A stretch of 64,000 nucleotides of DNA from Bradyrhizobium barranii subsp. apii (GTDB taxonomy: Bacteria > Pseudomonadota > Alphaproteobacteria > Rhizobiales > Xanthobacteraceae). The position numbers were made by a program, and so were the translations under genes. Within the stretch, counting starts at the first letter, position 1; each line of letters opens with the position of its first letter. Below, in pieces: positions 25,602 to 35,428 of this stretch. Where the stretch lies: contig NZ_CP096255.1 of NCBI RefSeq assembly GCF_011516635.5, positions 8,691,501 to 8,755,500 on the forward strand, read 5' to 3'. Under the pieces are notes generated by a model. The model was not told the origin of the DNA. It made no database searches and worked only from the letters and a program-made list of their open reading frames with translations.

Positions 25602-27094
25602 GCGACATCGCACTCTCGCTGCGCAAGGCCACAAAACTTTACGCCGGCGTGCCCGCCATCGACGGGGTCGACTTCGACCTCCGCCGCGGCGAGATCCACG
25701 CGCTGGTCGGCGAGAACGGCGCCGGCAAATCGACACTGACCAAGGTGATGGCCGGCGTGGTGACACTGACGTCAGGGACCATGACGATCGACGGCGCCGA
25801 CGTCGCACCACGGACACCGCTGGAGGCGCGCAATCTCGGCATCGCCATGGTGTTCCAGGAGAACAGCCTGGTGCCGACCATGACTGTCGCGCAGAATCTG
25901 TTTCTCGGGCAGGAGAAATTCTATAACCGCCTGCGCGGCATCTACATCGCTGCGCAGCAGTTCCTGCAATCGCTCAATTTCGACGTCACGCCGACCGCCA
26001 CCGTCGGCGGCCTCGGCGCCGCCAAGAAGCAGATGGTGGAGATCGCGCGCGCGGTTTTGCACCGCGCCAAGGTCATCATCTTCGACGAGCCGACGGCGTC
26101 GCTGACGCCGGAAGAGAAGAAATACTTCTTTGACCTCGTCCGCGATCTCAAGAAGCGCGGGGTCTCGATCGTCTTCATCTCGCACGCCCTGGAAGAAGCT
26201 TTGCTGCTCGCCGACCGCATCACGGTTCTGCGCGACGGCAAGCACGTCGTCACCGACGATGCCACCAACTTCGACCGTGCGGCGATCGTGCAGGCCATGG
26301 TCGGGCGCGACCTGTCCAACACGCTCTACGGTGCGCGAAAGAGCAGCGTGCGGCCGCCCGGCGCGCGCGTGCTCACCGTGCAGAACCTGAAGATGGCGCC
26401 GATGGTGAAGAATAATTCCCTGTCGGTATTCGCGGGACAGATCACCGGCGTGTTCGGCCTCGTCGGGGCCGGCCGCACCGAAACGTTCAAGATCGTCTCC
26501 GGCGTGCTGAAGCGCGACTTCTTCCATGGCGGCGAGATCCTGCTGCACGACAAGCCGGTGCGCTACCGGGTGCCGGCGCCGGCGGTGCAGGCCGGCATCG
26601 CCTATGTGACTGAAGACCGCAAGGTCGAAGGCTTCTTCGAGACGTCCTCGATCGCACGCAACATCTATCTCGGCCTGCTGTCGAAATTTCCCAAGGGCCG
26701 CATGATGCTGTCGCGGCGAGAAAACGAGGCGATCGGCAGGACCTGGATCGAACGGCTCAAGGTTCGAGCGATCGGCAACGAGGGCAAGGTGGTCGAGCTT
26801 TCCGGCGGCAATCAGCAGAAGGTCGTGATCGCCAAATCGCTGGTTCAGGAGCCCGACCTGATCATCTTCGACGAACCCACGCGCGGCGTCGACGTCGGCG
26901 CCATCGTCGAGATCCACGAGTTGATCAACCAGCTCGCCGACGAGGGCAAGGCGGTCGTGGTCATCTTATCCTACCTGCCCGAGATCATGGCGCTTTCGGA
27001 CCGCATCCTGGTCTCGCGCCAGGGCAAGGTCGTGGAGGAATTCTCCGCATTGGAGGCGACGGAGGAGAGGATCATGTACGCCGCGATTCACTGA
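25598..27094 (+). CDS. Sugar-type ABC transporter ATPase, two domains (RbsA/MglA class)
   Basis: A 498-residue protein with two ABC domains. Domain 1 has Walker A GENGAGKST (about residue 35), Walker B VIIFDEPTAS, and an unusual signature region GGLGAAKKQ in place of the usual LSxGQQQ. Domain 2 has the degenerate Walker A GLVGAGRTE that is normal for this class, a canonical LSGGNQQK signature and Walker B LIIFDEPTRGVDVGA. Thus only the site formed by Walker A of domain 1 and the signature of domain 2 looks complete. The start overlaps the previous stop (ATGA). It completes the transporter with the permeases at 20277 and 22390 and the binding protein at 21290. Confidence 0.93.
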   Translation: MSDIALSLRKATKLYAGVPAIDGVDFDLRRGEIHALVGENGAGKSTLTKVMAGVVTLTSGTMTIDGADVAPRTPLEARNLGIAMVFQENSLVPTMTVAQNLFLGQEKFYNRLRGIYIAAQQFLQSLNFDVTPTATVGGLGAAKKQMVEIARAVLHRAKVIIFDEPTASLTPEEKKYFFDLVRDLKKRGVSIVFISHALEEALLLADRITVLRDGKHVVTDDATNFDRAAIVQAMVGRDLSNTLYGARKSSVRPPGARVLTVQNLKMAPMVKNNSLSVFAGQITGVFGLVGAGRTETFKIVSGVLKRDFFHGGEILLHDKPVRYRVPAPAVQAGIAYVTEDRKVEGFFETSSIARNIYLGLLSKFPKGRMMLSRRENEAIGRTWIERLKVRAIGNEGKVVELSGGNQQKVVIAKSLVQEPDLIIFDEPTRGVDVGAIVEIHELINQLADEGKAVVVILSYLPEIMALSDRILVSRQGKVVEEFSALEATEERIMYAAIH

Positions 27095-27104
27095 GCATGA
27101 CGGT

Positions 27105-27512
27105 CTACGGCTTGTGCGCTTTCTGGCGCAGCGCCTCGATGAGTCGCAGCTTTAGTTCATCTGCGGCCTTCTGGCTGACGTCCTGGCCGATCTGCGCGCT
27201 CGCCTGCGCCAGCGCATCGGACTTTTCCATAAACTTCCGGCCAGCAGGCTGGGCATAGAACGCCTCGATCTGGCGCAGCTCGTCGACGGTGATTGCGTCA
27301 TAGTCGCGCTCGATCTCAGGCCGGTCCTGTGCGACCACGGGTCTCAGCTTGAGCAGGAGCTGCGGGAGCGCCGCGCGATACTGATCTGCGATCTTCAGCG
27401 TGGCGACGAGTTTTCGGGCAGCATCCATCGCCTCGGGCGACGGCGCTTGCGCCGACGCGTTGCAGACGAGGAGCAGGAGGGCGCCGGCAATCGTCAACAA
27501 AAATCTCGACAT
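27105..27512 (-). CDS. DUF2059 family exported protein
   Basis: A 135-residue protein with a Sec signal peptide (MSRFLLTIAGALLLLVCNASAQ) and a helical mature domain of about 110 residues containing ITVDELRQIEAFYAQPAGRKFMEKS, the recognisable core of DUF2059. These are periplasmic proteins of unknown function. It ends 11 bases from the ABC ATPase stop (convergent) with little room for a terminator, and lies downstream of the OpgC gene on the same strand, with which it may be co-transcribed. Confidence 0.8.
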   Translation of the reverse strand: MSRFLLTIAGALLLLVCNASAQAPSPEAMDAARKLVATLKIADQYRAALPQLLLKLRPVVAQDRPEIERDYDAITVDELRQIEAFYAQPAGRKFMEKSDALAQASAQIGQDVSQKAADELKLRLIEALRQKAHKP

Positions 27513-27553
27513 GCATCTCTCCCGAAAAATCGTCGCGGCGACGCGATGTGTTC

Positions 27554-28774
27554 TCAGCGGCGAGCCGGAGCCGCGCCGATGATCGTTACCGGCGCGCCTT
27601 CGGCGGCGGCCTCCCGCTCGTCGTCGACATCCGTCACCTTGACGAAGAGGCTGGGCACCCGCTCGGCGCGGTCGAGCAGCCACGCCGCCCCGAACATGAT
27701 GGCGAAGCCGGCGAACGAGACGGCGAGTTGCTCCCAGACGCCCCTGGTGAATTGCATCAGGATCCAATGCGCCGAGAACGACAGGAACACGCTGAGGCAA
27801 AAGATCGGCAGCGAATGCTGGCCGCAGAGGATGACCGGGTGCAGCCATTTCAAATGCAACGCTTTCCAGTGGCGCGGGATGAAATAGGTCATCCAGATCG
27901 CCACCGCCAGAAAGTGCGTGAAGCGCAGCATGTCGAGGTCGGTCTTGTCGATCGGGTAGATCGCCTTGATCATCCATTTCGGGATCAGCGCCTCGAGCGC
28001 AGGGATGTGCCAGGTCATCACGATCAGCAGCGCGAAGAGGAGCCAGGCCGCGGCCAGCGTCATCGCCGCCTTCGACCACACCCATGTTGCGATCTTGTCG
28101 ATCTGGCCGACGCCACACCAGGCGGCGAACACGAACATCAGCTGCCAGCAGAACGGGTTGAAGTACCAGGTCGTGCCCGGCGGATAGGAGGCGATGTTCC
28201 AGTCGAACCGGCGCGCCAACACATACAACACCACGGAGGCAGCCAGCGTCAGGTTCGGCCGGCGCACCAGGCCCCACACGATGAAGGGCGCGGCGAGCAC
28301 CAGCGTGATGTAGAGCGGCAGCACGTCGAGATTGACCGGCTTGTAGCGCAGCGAGAGCGCCTGACCTATCAGGATGTCCGGATGGTCGAGAAAATTGTGA
28401 ACGTTGAACTCGTCCGCATACATCGGGTTGTCGAACCTCCTGACCGTACGCGCGATCTGCGCAGTGAACAGCAGGAACAGCATGATGTGGGCAACGTACA
28501 TCTCGCCCGCGCGCCGCCACAGCCGCTTCAGCGCGGCGAGAAACCAGCCGCCGGCGACGATCGGCCCGTAGATCCAGCCGACCAGATAGCCGGAGATGAA
28601 GACGAAGAACTCGGCGGCGTCGCTGAAGCCGTAGTTGCGCAAGGTCAGCCAGGCCACGACGTCGTGCGGGATGTGATCGAGGAAGATCATCCACAACCCG
28701 ACGCCGCGGAAGAGATCGAGCCGCAAATCGCGCTCGACCGGCGCCAACAAAGCTGACTGGTCCCGTGTGCTCAT
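27554..28774 (-). CDS. opgC: OpgC-family membrane acyltransferase-like protein
   Basis: A 406-residue integral membrane protein with about ten helices. The N-terminal RDLRLDLFRGVGLWMIFLDHIPHD and the FVFISGYLVGWIYGP segment are characteristic of OpgC, which adds succinyl groups to osmoregulated periplasmic (cyclic) glucans in proteobacteria. The conserved Arg/Asp and His residues of helix 1 are present. The succinylation role here is taken from the family, and related OpgC-domain proteins may modify other glycans. The start at 28774 gives the standard length. Confidence 0.85.
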   Translation of the reverse strand: MSTRDQSALLAPVERDLRLDLFRGVGLWMIFLDHIPHDVVAWLTLRNYGFSDAAEFFVFISGYLVGWIYGPIVAGGWFLAALKRLWRRAGEMYVAHIMLFLLFTAQIARTVRRFDNPMYADEFNVHNFLDHPDILIGQALSLRYKPVNLDVLPLYITLVLAAPFIVWGLVRRPNLTLAASVVLYVLARRFDWNIASYPPGTTWYFNPFCWQLMFVFAAWCGVGQIDKIATWVWSKAAMTLAAAWLLFALLIVMTWHIPALEALIPKWMIKAIYPIDKTDLDMLRFTHFLAVAIWMTYFIPRHWKALHLKWLHPVILCGQHSLPIFCLSVFLSFSAHWILMQFTRGVWEQLAVSFAGFAIMFGAAWLLDRAERVPSLFVKVTDVDDEREAAAEGAPVTIIGAAPARR

Positions 28775-29114
28775 GGCCCCGCCTCGTCCGGTGGGCGTCG
28801 CGCCGTCGCGGCGCCGAAAGATCGGATGCTAAAAAATGTAAATCACCTGGCCCTGCGGCTAGTGCCGACGGTAGCCGACCTTGGCGTCCGTGCAAGGGGC
28901 TTCGTCATCGGGGCGCGCAGACCGCGTCCGGCAAGTCATGAGACCTTGAACGGCGCTGGCTGGAGGTGGTGGTCGTCCCTGCAAAATGTCGAAAACAACC
29001 CCATGCACAGTAGAGACGGTCTCTTAAGTCCTTGCTTTGCCTGCGAAACTCAAACGACCCGTCGGGCAAAAAATCAGCCCGGCGGTACGATCGCACGCCA
29101 AGGAGGGAGCAGGG
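28775..29114. other. Gene-free interval
   Basis: About 340 bases between the OpgC start and the end of the cyclase/ATPase gene, both on the minus strand. It should contain the OpgC promoter. I see no convincing coding frame, palindrome or terminator. Confidence 0.4.
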
Positions 29115-32100
29115 TCAGGTCAGCTCGCCGCCCCGGGCGAGCATCTCGGTCAGCATCGCCTCGGCCTTGTGCTGGAGCGGCAGCGCGCCGCTCTCGGAGG
29201 CGATCGCGATGGTCGCGCGCAGGGCGGCGAGGATGGCTGCCTTGTTCTCCTCGCCAGAGGATGGCGTCACCACGGCCTCGCCGAACAGGGCCTCGGCCTC
29301 GAGGCCGGAAAACCCCTGCTGGCGAGCGGTGTTGCGCGCCTCGCGCAGCATGTTCTGCGCGGCCTGGACGTCGCCGAGGCGGAAGGTTGCGAGCGCAAGG
29401 TAGATCGAGCTGCGCAGCACCGCCGAAGTATAGCCGACCGCCTTCGCCTCCTCGCGCGCCTCGGCCAGCATGCCGCGCGCCCGGTCGAACAGCCCCTGCT
29501 CCAGATAGGCGATGCCGAGATGACAGGCGAGCACCGGCACGAACAGCCGGATGCCGTGCTTCTGCGCCAGCACAAAACCGTCTTCGAGAATGGCAGCGGC
29601 CGCGGCCGGCTCGTTGCGGCCGAGCATCAGCCAGCCGCCGCTATAGGCGGCGGCGAGGGACGGTTGGTCTCTTCCGCGATTGCGGCAGCTTGTTGCTGGA
29701 GCTGGCCGGCGAGATCGAGTTCGCCCATGACCGTGCTGTTGATGCTGTTCATCATGCAGCACAGCAACAACGCGTATTTTGGGGTTGAACCGAAGGGAGC
29801 ACTGGCCTCAGGCCCCGACAGTTGCGCGCAGGTCCGTGCGAAAAATCGATAGGCTTCCCGATAGCGCCCGGCAAGAAAATACACCTGGCCGAGTCCGTAC
29901 TGTGCAGCGTTGAGCCAGCCCGGATTACCCCACTCCTCCGCAAGGCGCACGACTTCCTCGCCGATGGTAACCGCTTCGACTGGCGTGCCGTAGAAATTCT
30001 GTGCAGCCGCCATGACAGTCATGGCCGCCACTTTCCGTCCGATGTCATCGATCGCATCGGCGCGACGCTCGGCCTCCTTGCCGAGGTTCAGCCATTCGGC
30101 GATCTGGCCGGACGCAATGAACGCCGTACGCGCTTCGATGCGAACATCCACTGCAGTCGCTTCCCTCGCAGGATTGGTCGGCGTCATGTCCAGAGATCTC
30201 ATGGCGATCTCGAAATAGTCAGCCGCATCGGTGAATGCCGATCGCGTCAGACATCTTCTTGCCGAGGCCCTCCCGTAGCTGAACGACTTGTCCCAATCCT
30301 TGGCCCGCGTGGCGTGATAGCAGAGCTTGTCGGGATCGTCGGTACCGCCTTCGCTGCCCTCGAGCGCCGAAAGGACGCGCGCATGGATGTCCTCGCGCAC
30401 CTTTTCGACCATCGAGTCGTAGGTGACCTGCCGGACCATCTCATGCCGGAACTCCAGCGAATTCTCCAACTCGCTGTCGATCCTGACAAGCAACTCGGCG
30501 CGATCGAGCGCTACGAGGCACCCCTGTAGGACATCCTCGGACAGGGCCGCTATCTTCCCCAGCATGGCTTCGTTCGATCTCGGCCCCAAAGTCGCGGCGA
30601 TCTGCAGAACGGATCGTTCTTGCTTCGACACCCGATCGAGGCGTGCTGCAATCACGCCCTGGATGCTGGTGGGAATACCGAGTTCGTCAATCGGACGCAC
30701 GAGCGCAAGGTCGCCCCACTGGCCACGTAGCGTGCCGCTATCCTTCAATCCGCGACAGACCTCTTCAATAAACAGGGGGACGTTGGCGGTATGAGAAATG
30801 ATCCGGCTCTTCAAGTCGGCGTTCGTCTCGGAGGAGCCAAGCATGTCTGCCAGCATGGCCAACCCCGAATCGTCGTCGAGGGGCCGCATTGCGACAATCT
30901 CTGCGTGACAGCGCGCAATCCGGACCGGCATGCCATTTGGCCGCGAGGTGAAGAGCACGAGAAGACCGGCCGCCTGTAGCGACGCAATGGCGGCAACGAC
31001 GACATCGCTCGCCCGGTCGATCCAGTGCAGATCTTCGAGCAGAACCACCGTTCGCTGGCGATTGGCCAGGCCTCCGACGATCGCACAGCTAGCCTCGGAG
31101 ATCGCTCGTCCTCGAGCGTGAGGCTCAAGCTCGTCCCAGTGAGGGTTCGATATCGGCAGATCGAGCACCGCGTCGAGCGCGGTCTGCTGGATCGCGGACA
31201 GGTGCTTCCGAGGATCCTCCGGACTGTCAGGATCCTTCGCCGCCGCATCCATTGCTGACCGCAAAATCCGCTTGAGCGTGCTGAAAGGCGCGCCCTGAAG
31301 GTTCGGGCTGGACTCGGCATCGATCAACCGCCAGCCATCGGCTTTCAACTGCTGAGCAAACTCATGCGCGAGCCGCGATTTGCCGATGCCCGCATCGCCA
31401 AGCAGCAGAACCGTCTGCCGGCTTGTCCTGGCGTTTCCGGCGGTGCGCTCCAGCAGAGCCCGCTCGGTCGCGCGATCGACGAAGCGAGAGACGCTGCGCG
31501 CCCGCCGCACCCGCCAGCTCGACAGGTCGCTCGCGCCTACGATCCGGTAGACCGGCACGGGCTGGCTGAAACCGCGCAAGGACTTGCCGCCTAGCGATTC
31601 GAATCGGACGTGTCCATCGGCGAGCTTTTGACAGGCTTCCGAGGCATAGATCTGGTTCGCCTCGGCCACCGCCTCCAGCCGCGCGGCCAGATGTTGGGCC
31701 GCGCCACCAATCTCGTAAACCTTGGAGAATTCGCTGGCGACCATGTAGGCAACGACATGGCCGGAGTGGAGGCCGACCCGCACCTGAAGTCCGGGGTCAC
31801 CCAGGCTAGCCACGCGCCGGACGAGTTCGATCGCGGCGTGGCAGGCCATGGGCGCATGGTTGTCGTCGGCAATCGGGGCGCCGAACACCGCCGCAAGCCC
31901 GTCGCCCAGTTCCTTGCTGACGATGCCGCCGAACTGCCGAACCGCCCCTCTCATGGCCGCCAAGGCCGGCTCCAGGCGCGAGACCGCCTCCTCCGGATCA
32001 AGCTCTGCAACGAGCCCGGTGGAATCGATCACGTCGGCCCGGAGAATTGTGACAAACCGCCGTTCGCTATCGGGATCGGCGCGGCGCACGCCTGCACCGC

Positions 32101-32188
32101 AATTACGGCACCGGCTGTCGCCTGGGTCGATCATCGACTGACACGCCGTGCAAAGCATTCCCGTGCTCTCAAGACTTTGCAGCGGCAT
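29115..32188 (-). pseudogene. Adenylate/guanylate cyclase-AAA-TPR regulator, frameshifted near the C-terminus
   Basis: A large signalling ATPase of about 1020 codons. Order: N-terminal zinc ribbon (CTAC and CRNC, residues 13 to 33); class III nucleotide cyclase domain (RFVTILRADVIDSTGL with the metal Asp, then KELGDGLAAVFG); an AAA/STAND ATPase with Walker A GDAGIGKSRL (about 265) and Walker B VVLLEDLHWID; and a TPR-like helical C-terminus. The frame breaks near 29655: the first frame reads AEETNRPS then drifts into a Pro-rich tail, and the rest (SLAAAYSGGWLMLGRNEP onwards) continues one base out and ends at 29115. One missing base explains it. If real, the product loses the last 180 or so residues. 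If a read error, the gene is intact. Confidence 0.85.
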
Positions 32189-32323
32189 CGTCGGTCGGCC
32201 CTGCGAACTATGGCGACAAGATCGCTTATGAGCACCTGCTTAGCAACGGGGCATGCAGTTCATCCTGGGCATAGAGCCCCCGAGCTGGTTGCTGATCTGG
32301 ACGATTCACAGTTCCAGGTGTTA

Positions 32324-33374
32324 GAGCATTTCCCGACCGGAAAGAATCGGGTGGGGATTCCCAAAACGGCGCGAGTCAGATTCAAGCTGCATGCTGGCGA
32401 GGGAGGCCAGCATGTATGGCCAGGGCGCTTTCGGTTGATCTTCGCCAAAGGGTGGTAGCCGCGATTGACGGTGGCATGTCCTGTCGACAGGCTGCTGAGC
32501 GCTTTGGTGTCAGCGCGGCCAGTGCAATCCGCTGGCGCGGTCGCCTCAAGAAAGTTGGCGACATCGTTCCTAAACGCCAGGGCGGTGACCGCAAATCGCA
32601 GCGCATCGAAGCGCATTCGCAATTGATTCTGGAGGCGGTGACAGCGAGGCCGGATATCACGCTTGCCGAGTTGCGAGAACTGTTGAAACGTCGTGGAATA
32701 TCGACTGGCATCGCGTCGCTCTGGCGTTTTTTCCAGCGCAGAAAGATCACACTTAAAAAAAGACAGCGCACGCCGCCGAGCAACGGCGCGGCGATATAAA
32801 TGCCGCACGTGAGGAGTGGTTCGAAGGGCAAATCGACCTTGCCCCTGAGCGTCTCGTCTTCATCGACGAAACCAGCGCCAACACCAAAATGGCGCGGCGT
32901 TACGGGCGCTCGCCACGCGGCGAGCGATGTCGTGCAGCTATCCCACACGGACATTGGAAGACGACGACGTTCACCGCTGGATTGCGCTCCGACGGTCTGA
33001 TCGCGCCGCTTGTTCTGGACGGTCCAATGGATGGCGACGCTTTCCTGGCCTACGTCGAGCAATTGCTCGCCCCATCGCTGCGGCCGGGCGATACCGTTAT
33101 CATGGACAACTTGCCCGCTCACAAGGTCCATGGCGTTCGAGAGGCCATCCAGGCGGTCGGAGCTAGCCTGCTCTATCTTCCGCCCTACAGTCCAGACTTC
33201 AACCCGATTGAAATGGCCTTCTCCAAACTGAAAGCGCTGTTGCGGACCGCCGCAGCCCGCACCATGCCCGATCTCTGGCAAGCAATCGCCAACGCTCTCA
33301 AACGCTTTCACCCGAGGAATGTCAAAATTATCTCGTCGCGGCTGGTTACGACGCAACGTGATCGGAAAACGCTC
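32324..33374 (+). mobile_element. IS630-family insertion sequence
   Basis: A 1051-bp element. Ends are imperfect inverted repeats: GAGCATTTCCCGACC on the left and GAGCGTTTTCCGATC read inward from the right (12 of 15). TA flanks it on both sides (32322 to 32323 and 33375 to 33376), the target duplication made by IS630/Tc1 elements. It carries one transposase gene in two frames with an A7G slippery site and looks intact. It sits just upstream of the cyclase/ATPase gene, so it could affect its expression. Confidence 0.88.
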
Positions 33375-33377
33375 TAG
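32416..33377 (+). CDS. IS630-family transposase, made by -1 frameshift
   Basis: Frame A (32416 to about 32760) encodes the helix-turn-helix half (SVDLRQRVVAAIDGGMSCRQAAERFGVS and a second HTH). Frame B, one base back, continues from AAGACAGCG through LVFIDETSANTKMARRYGRSPRGE (first catalytic Asp in FIDET), VIMDNLPAHK (second Asp) and LPPYSPDFNPIEMAFSKLK (Glu), completing the DDE triad. Without the shift, frame A ends after 127 residues. The stop codon of frame B is TAG, made of the duplicated target TA plus the neighbouring G, so the element itself does not encode a complete stop. Confidence 0.88.
32755..32762 (+). promoter_or_regulatory. A7G slippery site for -1 ribosomal frameshifting
   Basis: Seven A followed by G, in the register A-AAA-AAG that supports -1 slippage. 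It lies exactly where the two transposase frames must join. Such sites are known in IS630 and other families. Confidence 0.75.
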
Positions 33378-33503
33378 CTTGCCAAGAGCTGCGCGAAAAA
33401 GTGGCTGCGAACGACGAGCCGCCAGGCTCTTGTTCTCGCCGTCAAGCTTCGCAAAGCTGCATATTTCCCGGGGAAGCCAAGCACTCATTGAGGGGCAGAA
33501 TAC

Positions 33504-34004
33504 ATGGGCATGATCGTCTATACCGGTAAGCCATTTAAAGACCTGATGAACAGCAATTACTATCCGCTGGCGAACATGAAGAAGAGCGTGGCCAAGCTCA
33601 AGGCCTCGGAAGACATCGATCTACCGACTTTGGAATACGGCCAGTACCACCTGATTTTGAACCCGGCATCGAATTGGCCGCAGGGAAGCGCCAAGTATTG
33701 GCACAAGGAGAAGGGCCGAGCCCGCGTCGACCTCAGCACCCAGCCGAACACGGTCCCCCTGTCCAAGGATGAGCCCGGCGTCATCCCTCTGACACGGTGC
33801 GACCTGCTCGATGCCTGCGTCCGGAAGTGCTTCAACTCCGAACCGCCCATCCCGATGAAAACCAACATCATCAGCCACGCGGCGAGCGACGCCTATGCAC
33901 ATCGGCACGAGATCCGGTTGGAGTGGGAATACAAGAGGGGCTCGGACAAGCCGACGCTGCTCTATCTGACGATGGTCTGTCCGCATAAGCCTCCCAAGTC
34001 CTGA
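33504..34004 (+). CDS. Hypothetical protein, soluble
   Basis: A 166-residue protein with no signal peptide or membrane helix. It is Pro-rich in the C-terminal half, with three Cys (RCDLLDACVRKCFN) spaced as a possible metal or disulfide site and another near the end (VCPHKPPKS). I do not recognise a family. An AGGGG lies 7 bases before the ATG at 33504; the ATG at 33510 is also possible. It lies just downstream of the IS630 element and upstream of the MATE remnant on the same strand. Codon use looks ordinary for the region, though the AAG/AAC content is higher than in the neighbours. Confidence 0.55.
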   Translation: MGMIVYTGKPFKDLMNSNYYPLANMKKSVAKLKASEDIDLPTLEYGQYHLILNPASNWPQGSAKYWHKEKGRARVDLSTQPNTVPLSKDEPGVIPLTRCDLLDACVRKCFNSEPPIPMKTNIISHAASDAYAHRHEIRLEWEYKRGSDKPTLLYLTMVCPHKPPKS

Positions 34005-34043
34005 TCTCGGGTCGAACCTGACGGGTCGACGGAGGAAGGTCCG

Positions 34044-34308
34044 ATGTCATCGCCGCCTCGCCCAGCCGCGAATGCGTTGCTCGACGGACCGATCCTGCGC
34101 ACGCTACTCTCGCTCGCCTGGCCGAATGCGCTCGCGTTTTCGGCTGGCACCCTGGTTGCGATCGCGGAAACCTCGTAGATCGGAAAACTGGGAATCGAAG
34201 CGCTTGCGGCGATGGCGCTGGTATCTGCCTGCGTGATGTTGACCATGAGCATGTCCGGCGCGGCAATGGGCGGGGGCCTGTCGTCGGCCCCGTCACGGGC
34301 CTGTCGCA
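34044..34308 (+). pseudogene. MATE-type efflux transporter remnant
   Basis: The first 88 or so codons of a MATE (multidrug and toxin extrusion) gene: LDGPILRTLLSLAWPNALAF in helix 1, then ALAAMALVSACVMLTMSMSGAAMGGGLSSA in helix 2. There is a good RBS (GGAGGAAGG) before the ATG. An in-frame TAG at 34176 falls where relatives have an aromatic residue (ETS-stop-IGKLG), and the homology ends near 34308 in unrelated sequence. It is therefore both nonsense-mutated and truncated. Confidence 0.75.
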
Positions 34309-34390
34309 CGAAGATGATCCGCTACCTGCCGGTGCGTGCGCGAGTCGCCTCGATGAAGCGGTCGCCGCGTTCGTTTGACAGGAGCGCCCG

Positions 34391-35428
34391 ATGCCCGTTG
34401 GACTGCTGGAGGTCGTAGGCACCATCGATGTCAGCCAGTTCTGGCCGGAGGGCCGGTCGGACGCCGACACCACCAAGGTCGTGGTGAATGTCGCCCCTGA
34501 GGCGATCCGCTTCCGCAAGAACGACTCGGTGCCGTTCCAGCCGACCCACGTCTTCGAGGGCGCCAAGGTCAAGGGCCGGACCGCGACGGCGCCGATCAAG
34601 AACGGCAAGCTCACCATTCGCCTTCAGGGCATCGACGCGCCGGAGCTGCATTATCAGCCCTCGCCGCTCTCGGCCGCCGAGAAGCAGGGCCTGAGCGACG
34701 CCAAGCGGCAGGCCTATCACGAGGTCACACACCCCTACCGGCAGTTTCTGGGCGCGACGACGAGCAAGGCGCTGCATGACTTCCTCAGCAGCGCCGGCGG
34801 GCCAACGCTCGCCTACCGCGTGTTCACCCATGTCGATGCGCCGAACGAGGTGTTCGACACCTATGGCCGGCTGGTCGGCGACATCGAGGTGACGGTCGCC
34901 GGCAAGAAAATCGACATCAACCACTGGCTGGTCGAGCAGGGCTTTGCCTATCCGACCTTCTATTCTTCGATGAACGACGACGAGATCAAGGCCTTCCTCG
35001 CGCTCGCGAAGCCCGCACGCGCGCAGAAGCTGCCGGTCTGGAAGCATCTCGCCAAGACGATTCCCGCTTTCGACTTCGACCTGCGCGAACCCAGGAAGAA
35101 CGAGACCGACGTGCTCGCGACCGACAAGGGCCCCGTGATCCTGCCGAAGCTCTATCGCCGCTACACCAACTGGTCGGCGCGCAAGAAGGCCAAGGTGACG
35201 AGCCAGACCTTCCAGAAGTTTCTGGGCGAAGGCTCCGGCGGCAAGCCCGACACCTGCTACGAGATCGACGACTTCCTGACCAACGGCGTGCACTCGGCCA
35301 CGCCGCGCAATTTTGCCGACTTCGTCGAGGGCGGCAAGACGATCAAGTTTCAGCCGGAGGGGCTGGTGTTCGGCGAGGCGCCGTCGAGTCTCGTGGGGGC
35401 GGACGGCAAGCCGATCACGACGTTCTGA
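34391..35428 (+). CDS. Thermonuclease-like (SNase-fold) nuclease
   Basis: A 345-residue protein with an SNase-like OB fold across about residues 60 to 210. RLQGIDAPELHYQ carries the Asp pair typical of the calcium site, DTYGRLVGDIEV corresponds to the catalytic Arg region, and INHWLVEQGFAYPTFY is the usual C-terminal motif of the domain. Long N- and C-terminal extensions do not resemble anything I know. No signal peptide is visible, so it may act in the cytoplasm. AGGAG lies 7 bases before the ATG. It follows the MATE remnant and precedes the tyrosinase gene but shares no evident function with either. Confidence 0.8.
   Translation: MPVGLLEVVGTIDVSQFWPEGRSDADTTKVVVNVAPEAIRFRKNDSVPFQPTHVFEGAKVKGRTATAPIKNGKLTIRLQGIDAPELHYQPSPLSAAEKQGLSDAKRQAYHEVTHPYRQFLGATTSKALHDFLSSAGGPTLAYRVFTHVDAPNEVFDTYGRLVGDIEVTVAGKKIDINHWLVEQGFAYPTFYSSMNDDEIKAFLALAKPARAQKLPVWKHLAKTIPAFDFDLREPRKNETDVLATDKGPVILPKLYRRYTNWSARKKAKVTSQTFQKFLGEGSGGKPDTCYEIDDFLTNGVHSATPRNFADFVEGGKTIKFQPEGLVFGEAPSSLVGADGKPITTF

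Noticed and set aside
32228..33531. An open frame formed by joining the flanks of the IS630 element at the TA
   Set aside because: The joined 80-odd codons look like no known protein and high GC DNA stays open easily, so I do not claim an interrupted gene.
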